Positions 45,298-55,137 of a stretch of 64,000 nucleotides of DNA are shown here, piece by piece (within the stretch, counting starts at the first letter, position 1; each line of letters starts with the position of its first letter). Below the pieces are notes generated by a model. The model worked only from the letters and a program-made list of their open reading frames with translations, did no database searches and was not told the DNA's origin. The translations under genes and the position numbers were made by a program. This stretch comes from Agrocybe praecox (Eukaryota > Basidiomycota > Agaricomycetes > Agaricales > Agrocybaceae), in NCBI GenBank assembly GCA_964017145.1, contig OZ024850.1, forward strand, positions 907,618 through 971,617, given 5' to 3'.

Positions 45298-46995
45298 CAG
45301 CCATGTCATTCATTTTTTTATATGAAATAATAGTAGTTGCCAAACATAGGGCATACATCCAGAATGGTACCTACCAGGGCTGGAAGTTGCCAGACCATCT
45401 GTTTCACTGCCTATATGCTTGACTGGTCATGTGTTGTGACTGGTTGTTACTGATTGCATCAAAATACAAACACATGACTTTTTGCTTGCCTCTATTTACA
45501 CATTCAGGGTCTATTGCCACAATTTTATGGCCTCAAATACAAACAAATAATAAATAAGCCATGACCATCCATTAACACACCCAAACAACAAACAACTCAG
45601 GACTTAAGTGGTGTCACATCCAAATACCTCAATAAGGCAAGTGAACTTTGGACTTTGAGGATTTTGTGTAAAGGCCTATCAACACATAATGATGGCAACT
45701 AAGACAAGACCAAATAAGACCAAATCTATTTTTAGAACATATATATATATTTAGCCTGATCTATTTTTAAAACACTTTATATATTTGGGTAGATCAAGCC
45801 TAAAATGGTATAGCACGCATTTTTTGATGATTTTAAAATTTATATTTAGCATGCTATGAATATTTCAATCTTTTATTTTGATTTGTATCCGGCTTTCCAT
45901 GGATATTTTGCGTTTTGTGGCTGAACTGTTAATGATTATGGAATAAAAAATATTTAGCATAATCCCTGAATTTTCACTAACTACTGACAGAATCATGCAT
46001 GAGTTCCTGGTTGTTGCCCAATTAAGGTGATGCATCCACAGCGGAAATGGCCACAAGCCCCAAAGTCATGTATCAGGGTAACCGACAGTGACTAGAGAGC
46101 TGTAGTCATGTGAAAGTCATGTGATTTGGTGCACAGCCACCAAAAAATCAAAGTTGTAGAGAAAAATTCAAAAGTTATGCTAAATATTTTTATTACATAA
46201 TCATCAACGGTTCAGCCACAAAACGCAAAATATCTGCAGAAAGCCGGATACAAATCAAAATAAAAGATTGAAATATTTATAGCAAGCCAAAAGTAAATTT
46301 TAAAATCATCAAAAAATGTGTGCTATACCATTTTAGGCTTGAACTAATCAAATATGTAAAGTGTTCTAAAAATAGATTGAGCTAAAAATAGACTTATCTT
46401 TTATCTAGTCTTATCTGTCCCATCTATCATGCATGAAAGGCCTTTATCTCAAAATCTCAAAGTCCAAAGTCCTCTTGCCTTATTGGATTGTTGGGATGTG
46501 ACATCACTCAAAAGCCTTGTTTGTGTTGTACTATGCCTGCCCCTGCCTGCTGATATCATTATTTATTATTTGTTTGCATTTGAGGCAATATAAACATATG
46601 AGTGGAGCCCAAACATGTAAATAGAGGCAAGCAAAAAGTCATGTGCAAGGATTTTGATCCCATCAAATATAAACACATGATTATCAGGTGATAAGTCATA
46701 AACAGTCACAATAAGCCAGCCAGAGGGCTTGATACATGAATTTGGGCAACTAGGCCACAGCCACTGTGGATGCATCACCTTAATTGGGCAATTACCAGAA
46801 CTTGATGCATAAATCTGTCCGCACTGGCTGGAATTTTTCTCTAAAATTTTGATTTTTGGTGGCTGTGCACCAAATCACATGACTATCACATGATAATAGA
46901 CTGGCAACTGCCAGCCTGGTAGTTTCCATTCTGGATGTATGCCTATTGTCTGGCAACTGCCCATACTTGAAGACATCAACTGACTGATACAGGTG
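45298..46995. mobile_element. MITE M2, split by M3
   Basis: Target duplication TTTCCAT at 45291-45297 and 46996-47002. The left end is CAGCCATGTC; the right end inward is CACCTGTATCAG. An inner inverted pair at 45345-45400 and 46910-46960 shares GCATACATCCAGAATGG. Without M3 it is about 835 bp and matches M1. Confidence 0.88.
45975..46830. mobile_element. MITE M3, 856 bp, nested in M2
   Basis: Target duplication GAATTTT at 45968-45974 and 46831-46837. The left end is CACTAACTACTGACAG; the right end inward is CAGCCAGTGCGGACAG. The inverted repeats share GCCCAATTAAGGTGATGCAT. The body is a relative of M1 and of M2, its own host. Confidence 0.88.
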
Positions 46996-48574
46996 TTTCC
47001 ATAGGGATGTGGGCGATGCTCCCACATTGGCCTTCTCCTCTATAGGCCTGTGGGTGGCTTCTAGGACGACGACGGCGATGTGGCCACGATGACACGACCG
47101 CGACCACGACACGGCCTTGCCCCTCCCCTTTCCATAGGGATGTGGGCGATGCTCCCACATTGGCCTTCTCTATAGGCCTGTGGGTAGCTGCTAGGACGAC
47201 AACGGCAATGTGGCCGCAACGACATGACTGCGACGAGACGGCGATATGGCCACGATGACACGGCTGCGACACGATGATGACGACGATAACACAACAATGG
47301 CATGATGACGATGACAACAATGGCTACAGCACAATGACAATGATGGCTACAGCACAATGAACCGCCGCTGCCTCACCCTCATCCCTCCCTTTCAGGATAT
47401 GGGCCGTACACAACATTGACAACGATGATGCACCAGCCTTGCCTCTCCCTCTTCATGAGGATGTGGACCGTGCAAACATCATTGATGGGCATGCGCAACG
47501 GCAATGCCGACGGAGTGAGGCCAACACTAGGTAAGATACACAGCGTCAACCACTGTGTATCTTACTGTGACACCTCTTCCACCAGATGATGCAGACTGCC
47601 CTTTCCCTCTCTGGAGGGATGTGGGCAGCATCTCTATGATGACAATAACCCCCACAGCCCTCAACATCAGACCAACATCGATACTCTGCCGTGACAAGTG
47701 ATCGGTGAGGGTGAATATGCCAGCTAGGGAGAGCACGTACGCCAGCTAGGGAGAGCACATACGCCGGCTAGGGAGGGCACGCACAACAGCTAGAGAGGGT
47801 ACGTACAACAGCTAGGGAGGGTGGGGAGGAGGACCAAGACCCAGATGAGAACCATTGTATTCTCGTCTTCACATTGGGCTTTGTCTCCCCGTTTTTCCTT
47901 GACTCCGTCCCATTGATATCCTACTCAACATTTAGTACATAACTCATATGTAGAAGTAATGTATCATACGAAATAAAATGTTTTTTACATATGTTTTTTA
48001 CATGTTTTGTAAAGGATGTACTAAAATGGCAATATCTGCCAAATTGGGAAGTGCCACCTCAAAACAAATGTTTGCAAGTCGCTTTCCGGAAATATAATCT
48101 AATCTAGCCCTATGATAAATGATATGTAAATTAAATATAGCACGAGAATGTTGATATCATCAGTAAAAATAGTGCAACACCTGAAATTCATAAAATAAGC
48201 TATAAATAACTCGTTATCCTGTTTTATGTTTTGCGATCCACCCTGTCCCGCCCTCTTTTGATGGCGCAAATGGTGCCAAAAAATCAAAATAAATTCAGAC
48301 AATATATCTGGTACTTTTCTGGGCCCCGAACGACGCCTGACGCAGTGCAAGAGCCCAATTACAGTGGTGGGCACTTCGGGGGCACTGTTTCCTGCGTTGT
48401 TTACAGGTGTTTACCTATTCCCGCCCACTGTGAGCACCCCCGGCAGCCTTGGCAGTGTCTCTCTCTCACAGGTGAGGTGTCTAAAAGCGGAAGGTAGCAG
48501 TCTGTCCCCCAGGATGTATACTTTATTGTAGGCAACTGCCTATATTTGATATAGAAATATAGCTGCCATGGCTG

Positions 48575-49138
48575 CGAGCGTAGCAACACCGACAAATGCG
48601 AGGGGCCGGGGTTGGGGCAAGGGCATGACGTGGCACGGTGAGAAGGGGGCGTTTGGGACAATGGTAAGTACCCTGTCAATGCTGTCTCCTCGCTCACTGC
48701 CGCTGTCTACAGGTTGGCCCCTCTGTCCCTCCTCTCATCCCCTTCCTCCTCCCCATCCTCTTCCCTTCTCTCTGGCCTATCCCCTCCCATCTCCTTCTCT
48801 TCCCTCTGTCCTCCCTTTCCATATCCCCTTTCCCCCATTTTCTCTAATTAAAAATAATTATCTAAGTATATAAAAACATGTATATTATGAATTTTCTGAA
48901 TTAATTAATTAAATTTCGCTTTTTCATATGTTTTTTGGTGTGATTCTTATGTTGAATTATCAAGGATTTACCTAGCACTGTTGCTAGACTATATCTGAAT
49001 TTGATAAGATTTTTACTGAATTTTAAAGCTACATGTGCTGAATTAGAATGAATTATGTTGAGTTAAGGTGAATAAACTCATTAAGTCATTGGTAACCTTG
49101 ATTTTAAAGATCTCTGGACCAATTTAGCGGATTTGACT
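48575..49138. other. Flank of F5, no gene confidently seen
   Basis: A Met at 48568 opens MAASVATPTNARGRGWG with a GT donor at 48663 and an acceptor near 48712, followed by a C/T-rich Pro/Leu/Ser frame. The Met belongs to the F5 end, and the downstream composition is simple, so I do not call a gene. 48840-49138 is AT-rich. Confidence 0.35.
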
Positions 49139-50068
49139 CTTTTTTAGCTCTGACATGACTTAACACGCTCCAAGATGAACTAAAGATAACTGAGATGATG
49201 TAAATCACATGTGTGTTTTCCTGATGCATTTCTTTGTCTGTTTGCTTGCATGGCATGAGGCATTATCCTGCTGGAAATGTACTTGGCCACGCTTCTTTGT
49301 CATCTTCACATAAAACTCCTTCAAAACTCCCTTGAGGACTTGCTCACATTACTGTTTTGTGTTCATTCCTCCACCTTTCCCACCAGGATATTCCAGAACA
49401 AGAAGCGGCCCCCCTTGGCCATCCATGATGCACCCCCATATCATTACCTGCACAGATGACTGCTTGAAGGTCAGTACCAAGCATTCCTCAAGATATTCTT
49501 CACCCGCGTGGCGTGTAACAAAAATACGGCATCGATCATCACCAAGATATATATAGCACTTGTCTGACCAAATGACAGACTGCCATTGTTGACGTGTAAG
49601 TGACTTATACAGCCAAGCCCATGATAGGCAGAGATGGCGATGGTGCTGGGTAAGGAAAGGAACCTTTTTGGCTATACGTCTGTGGTACCCTTCATGACTG
49701 AGGACATTTCAAATGGTCTGCTTGTGGACCTTGAGGCCGAGGTCATTGGTGATTTCGCTGAAGGGTGCACGACAATGTTTCTGGGAAGTCCGTACTATGA
49801 GATGTTTGTCTGCTTTGGTAAGCTTTGAAGGACGCCCAGAATGTGGCAAGTTCTCTGTAAATCCAGTTGCTTTGTACTTTTTCACAATGCTGCATGCAGT
49901 GTCTTCATTGATGTGATAGTGCCTTGCAGCTTTAGCAACAAATTCTCCAGCATCAACAGATCCAATAAGCTTGTTTTTTGTGTCACTGGGTAGCTGGCAA
50001 CAAGTAGTCTTAGGAGATGTCATCAAGAGTTGGAAAATGATTTGGTTGCTGAGAAACCAGGGAATCAA
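49139..50068 (-). pseudogene. Tc1/mariner-type transposase relic
   Basis: The minus-strand frame opens with a paired helix-turn-helix region (DTKNKLIGSVDAGEFVAKAA, KYKATGFTENLPHSGRPSKL). A TGA at 49711-49709 stands in TI-stop-NVL, where Tc1 proteins have Arg, fitting CGA to TGA. It continues with VIWSDKCYI (first Asp), VQVMIWGCIMDGQGG, KGGGMNTKQ, a TAA, then GQVHFQQDNASCHAS (second Asp). After 49260 the frame breaks up and the third acidic residue is not clear. I could not find terminal repeats. Confidence 0.85.
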
Positions 50069-50129
50069 CGCGACACAACACGACTAAGACGTGACAAATA
50101 TTACATAATCTGTGATTACTTTTTTTACC

Positions 50130-50900
50130 CATGAGTAGCCCTAGAACATAGGACGGCTTTTCAAATTGGAATACCTGAACAGCTATTGGAATTGTTTGTA
50201 CTCAGGAATTTTAGCATCTTGGATAGGGAAAGCTCAGCTGCCTATTATGTTCCTGGTTTCATGGAGTCACTCCTTGCGACTGGTCCTTCCACCCAAGTCA
50301 TCAATAATTACCTTCTTCACCTAGCAGATCTGTTGAAATGACCTCACATGAGGGCATTCATCAGGCTGGGTAGAGCCAGTAGCTGGCTAGCTCACCAGTT
50401 CAGAGGTAAAAATCTCATCATGAACTTTATGAATGGACCCTCCCTTCAAACAACTTTACACATGAAAGGCACAACTGATGCTAGCTAGACCATTGTCTGT
50501 TTGCAGGTCAGTTGGCACCAAGTTTCCTCAACTGAATTGGGGCTTCTGTTTAGTCATATTCTGTGTGCCAGCAACTCAGTGCATGATAAATGGATATTTC
50601 TGATGCCTTCTATTCTAGAGGAATACTGCGACCATTGGGATGGACAATGGAACATGTTCATGGAATCAATGTTCAGGTATCTAGCAGACCAATTAATGCA
50701 AGTTCCCAGCATTCTGGAGCCCAAAATGCATAGCCAGTGGCAATGATGATTGAGGACTTACAATTGGCTGGACACTCCTTGTTTGCTGGCTCCCTCAGTA
50801 ATGCGCAACTTGGACCTCTGTGCAAGAAGAGCAAACCTGTGGGCTACTTGGGACCATGCTCGCCTCTCTGAACTTTATTTACCTGAATATTGAAGAATGC
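50130..50900 (+). pseudogene. Unrecognised coding relic
   Basis: A frame from about 50157 reads FQIGIPEQLLELFVLRNF and on to YYVPGFMESLLATG, meets a TGA at 50338 and continues as PHMRAFIRLGRASSW. After a possible intron ending CAG at 50504, another frame reads VSSTELGLLFSHILC and CDHWDGQWNMFMESMF, then breaks. It looks like a decayed protein gene. I do not recognise the family. Confidence 0.35.
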
Positions 50901-51435
50901 AAAACTAGCAATGACTGTGTAAGGCATCCTAGGAATGTTATCTTATCTTATCGGAAGTCATTGCTTATTTCTTTTCTTTACTCTTGTTTGCTTATATCAT
51001 TAGTTGGAGTTTCCATTACATAATACTCTGTACTTTCATGTATTTATTGCACACTTGTTGATAGAGCCTTGCTATCATATAAATTCATTACATATTATCC
51101 TATATCTGCAGATTGAGCACTGTACCAACAGTAGCTCTCTCATGAAGCAGCATAAGTAGTGAGCGGTGTATTAGGTTTGGGAGCTAAACCTCATTAAAGA
51201 AGCTTACCTCAGAACATGTTCCTTCTGTTCCCGCTCTTGCCAGTGAATCAAGAGCTTCGTCCTGTATGCTCGTTGGGATCATAGTGAGACTTCGAAACAA
51301 CTCATTACAATCATAAGGAGAAATTATTTTTATTAATGTCAATTGAAAATTCAAATCTATAGACTCTGGATTGGTTATAGGTGATGTTACAATTCATTCA
51401 TTTTCAAGTTACATTGTTGTACATGGAATGTCCAA

Positions 51436-51455
51436 TTTTTTTTTTTTTTTTTTTT
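51436..51455. repeat. T20 tract
   Basis: Uninterrupted run of T between the coding relic and the GTPase 3' end. On the minus strand it could be the poly(A) of a retro-insertion, but no target duplication was found. Confidence 0.6.
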
Positions 51456-51588
51456 CTGGAATATTGAGAAGAAGTTGCAGAAGAGCACAGGTTTTTTTTG
51501 GTCTTTTTTGGAGTATTAAGAAATTTGAAACACCAACGTCTGAAGGGTAGATAACTTCATTTCTTGTTGCTTGGTTGTTGCTTGGTCT

Positions 51589-54500
51589 TTAATCAGAGCC
51601 TTCACTTGACTCTGATTCTTTTTCTTTACTGGCAGCAGTGGCAAGAGCCTTGGTTTGTAGAATTTCCTCTGCAAGATTGTTGAGAGCTATGGGAACCAGT
51701 GCCAGCAATTAGTCATATGAATGATAAGTGGATACAAAAAACACACAGAGACGATGTCCTAGTATAATGTTCCATATAGTATCTTTCAATACTTCAAAAT
51801 CAATTGATGCAAGTGAATTGGTGGCCTCTTGGTTGAACTCTGAATGAGTAGTAGCAATGGTTTGCTGGACGTTCTCAGCTGGTAAGAACTCAGGAAGGAT
51901 AGTCAACTGCTTGGCTGGCCTAAGCTTTGCTTTGGCTATAAAATATAAAATAAATAATACATCCAAATAATATCAAAACATAAAATAAATTTACATACAG
52001 TGTGGCTTAAGTAACTTCCCTAGCTTCTGCATAATTTTCTGGGGCAGGGGTTTTTTTTGGCCCAATATCTGTGTTTCATTTGTAGATGACATAGTCAAGT
52101 TGTTATCAATCTGATCTTGGGCCACATCATCAGATTTCTTTGGTTCTAAAGAAGTCAGTCAGTAAGTACAAAGTAGAGCTTTATAATAGTGAAATAGCTA
52201 ACCACTCTGTGATGATAATGTATCTGAAACAGCATTTAATATTTGTGAATGAACACTGTGTTCATAAAGTGTTAAAGTCTGTGAAAAGTAAGTAGACAAT
52301 GGGATGTTATGGTATGTATTGAATAAATAAAAAATGTGTTCTGAGCACAATATAAAGCCTAAAACAACTATATTAGACTGTATTTAATTGTTTCAAAAAA
52401 TAAAAGCAAACATATGACTGAGCACAATAAATGCTCTTTTTTATCCAAGTTAAATAAATGATGAAACTAATAATAAAAATTAAAAATTAAATTAAACAAG
52501 TTTTAACATAAAAAAAAGGACAAAATTACTTTGTGCTGGATAACAAATTGAATTTTGGTTGCCAATTTTTGCTAAAAACATACAATAAGTAAAAGCTTTA
52601 ATAATAATAAATTCAAAATAAATAAATTGTACATACACTCTGTTATAAGGAAATTTCAGCACAGAGGAATCAAGTGCTGTAAAAGCAGAACATAAAATGA
52701 ATGCTACTTACATCCTATCACAAAGGAATAAACAGGAGAAATAAGCAGCTGCAGAAGCTGAAAGAAGAATGAAGACTATTCACCTCCTATCACAGAGACG
52801 TCAACAGGTGAAATAAGGTGCCACAGAGGAAAAAAGAAGAATGAAGACTACTCACCATCTATCACAGAGATATTAACAGAAGAAATGAGGTGCTGTAAAA
52901 GCAGAAAAAAGAATGAAAACTACTCACAGACTATCACAGAGACATAAACAGGAAAAATAAGATGCTGCAGAAGCAGAAAAAAGAATGAAGGCTACTCACC
53001 ATCTATCAAAGAGACTTAAACAAGAAAAATAGAGTGCTGCAGAAGCAGAAAGAAGAATGAAAGCTACTCACCATCTGACACAGAGACATAAACAAGAGAA
53101 ATAAGGTGCTGCAGAGGCAAAAAGAAGAATGAAAGCTACTCACCCACTATCACAGACACATAAAGAGAAAATAAGATACTGCAGAAGCAGAAAGAGGAGT
53201 GAAAGCTACTCACCTTCTACCATGGAGACATAAACAGGAGAAATAAGGTGCTGCTGAGGCAGAATGAGAAATAAAGGCTACTTACATACTATCACAGAGT
53301 CATAAACAAGAGAAATAAGTTGCTGCAGAGCCAGAAAGAAGAATGAAAGCTACTCACCCCCTATCACACAAACATAAGCAGGGGAAATAAGGTGCTGTAG
53401 AGGCATAAAGAAGAATAAAGACTACTCACCCTCTAACACAAAGACATAAACAGGAAAAATAAGGTGCTGCAAACACAGATTAAAGACTGAAGGCTACTTA
53501 CCGGCTATTAAAGAGACATCAATAGAAGAAATAAAGTGCTGCAGAGGCAGAAAGAGGAATGAAGGCTACTCACATACTATCACAGAGTCATAAACAGAAG
53601 AAATGAGTGCCTGCCTGCAGGGGCAGAAAGAAGAATGAAGGCTACTCACTTCCTATCACACAGACATAAGCAGGAGAGATAAGGTGCTGCAGAGGGATAA
53701 AAAAGAATAAAGACTACACACCCTCTAGCACAGAAACATATACAGGAGAGATCAGGTGCTGCAGAGGCAGACAGAGGAATGAAAGTTACTCACATTCTAC
53801 CACAGAGACACCAAAATTTATAAAAGTAAGCCAAACTCAAAATTTAAAAATATTAGAAATATTTTACCCTCCAAAATTCCTCCAAATATATAATTAATAT
53901 ACACATTTCCAGCCAAAACATTCAAAAATAGGCTCACATGTGTATATGGAAAACATAGGAGTATTTTTTCAAAATCTATATCTCTATCACTTGGAAGCCC
54001 ATCCCTCATATATCTAATAAATACCATTTTAGTTCTATGTTCAATATACTTTCAGTATTTCAAATCTAAACATCCATACCTATTGAATGCATCCTTCATG
54101 CACTTCTCCAAGGTTGCCTGCTGTGTTAAGACCAATAAGAGACGTAGTTTCTCATCATCCAGGCAATTCAAGGTGCTTTGTATGAGACCATCACACTTGA
54201 TGTTCTCTGGTATAATTTCTATCAATTTTATCATTTAGCCATATATACAAAAGATACTCTTTGCATAAACAGACATTACCTCCCAGGTAGACTGCTGCTG
54301 ATGGAGGATACTTTAATTTCTGCAACTCTGCCCATGCACCCATCTCCATTTTCTCAATTGAAGAAGTTCGAAGCTGATCATCAGGCTTATCCTTGTTTTT
54401 TTGCCACTCTTGTCTATCTTTGACATGCATCTTGGTGAAAATTACAACAACAGGAACTATGTACAGTCAGAAATAATGATATAATATATTTCAATATGCC

Positions 54501-55137
54501 AGGCTCACCCTTTCCTGTTCCACATTCTGAGAAAAACTGTTTTTCTGCATATGTTATGGGCCTTGCATTATCAACTGGAATGCAATACCTAGTTTCAATA
54601 ATAATGAGATCATCAATCTTGAAACACCAAAAGTACAGTACCAGATTGCATGTAATTGGTCAACCAAAGCCACTTCTTGCGAACGTCTATTGATAAAATC
54701 CTGTACTATTTCTAGCTCATCTGCTTGACCGCTCTCGAATCCCCGAGAGTCATGAAACACGAATTTTTCATTATTTGCAAAGACCATCTCGTCATCGATC
54801 TCGTGTATTCCTCGCTGAGATATCAATTCAGCCCAGATCTACGCAGGGCACACAGATAAGACTGACCTCAATTGTTGGCGCAAGGACGTGATCGTCCGGC
54901 GTCATCTACAACCAGGCAGTGAGAACTGTGAGATGCGCAAACATGATCTATGCCCACCTGCTTCCCCTTCTTGTTTATTATCTTTGGCTTCTCAGTGGTG
55001 TTGCAGACTCTCTGCAGGACAGTCGTTTTGCCCGAGTTGCGTCGGCCGATAATGAGAACACGGAAGCGGTTGAATTGCGAGCGAATTTCTCGATAACGTT
55101 CACGAGAGATGGCAGTGCTCATCGCTGCTGCAGACAT
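51589..55137 (-). CDS. P-loop GTPase-like protein with a tandem exon/intron-like array
   Basis: The start at 55137 (MSAAAMSTAISRERYREI) is preferred to upstream Mets. The N-terminal G domain has FRVLIIGRRNSGKTTVLQRV (P-loop, about 55020-55065), FHDSRGFE (G3, DxxG) and VVVIFTKMHVKD (G4-like TKxD variant). It belongs to the P-loop GTPases common in mushroom genomes (AIG1/septin-like in older annotations). Exons of 60-250 nt are separated by 45-65 nt introns. Helical segments follow (LLLVLTQQATLEKCMKDAFN). Then comes the 72-bp array at 52667-53811. C-terminal exons at about 52130-52270, 51830-51945 and 51710-51589 end in KEKESESSEGSD. How the array is processed is unknown, so the protein between about residues 280 and 340 cannot be stated. 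Confidence 0.75.
52667..53811 (-). repeat. 72-bp tandem array, about 16 units, each with splice-like borders
   Basis: Read on the minus strand, each unit has about 37 nt starting CACCTTATTTCTCCTG and about 35 nt starting GTGAGTAG and ending TGCAG. Donor-like GT(G/A)AGTAG recurs near 52709, 52781, 52849, 52919, 52993, 53064, 53137, 53207, 53277, 53349, 53421, 53493, 53565, 53640, 53712 and 53785. All 16 keep GT. One unit (near 52820) has TGTGG in place of the AG acceptor. Unit length drifts only between about 68 and 75. It sits in the GTPase gene, same orientation. Confidence 0.85.

Larger units (their letters stand above)
44928..48574. mobile_element. Fold-back element F5 (right half only), with MITEs nested
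   Basis: It starts at a forward hairpin core with no inverted partner to its left, so only one arm is present. The arm (45040-45290 and 46996-47900) repeats CCCCTCCCC-T(C/T)T plus GGGATGTGGGC several times. The right subterminal block (48000-48574) is a direct copy of 17940-18453 in F2. It ends ...GCTGCCATGGCTG, that is CAGCCATGG inward, with CGAGCGT outside. M2 with M3 is inserted at 45298-46995. Confidence 0.75.

Noticed and set aside
48568..48873. A small two-exon gene starting MAASVATPTN
   Set aside because: The start lies in the F5 end, the second part is simple C/T-rich sequence, and no homology is recognised.
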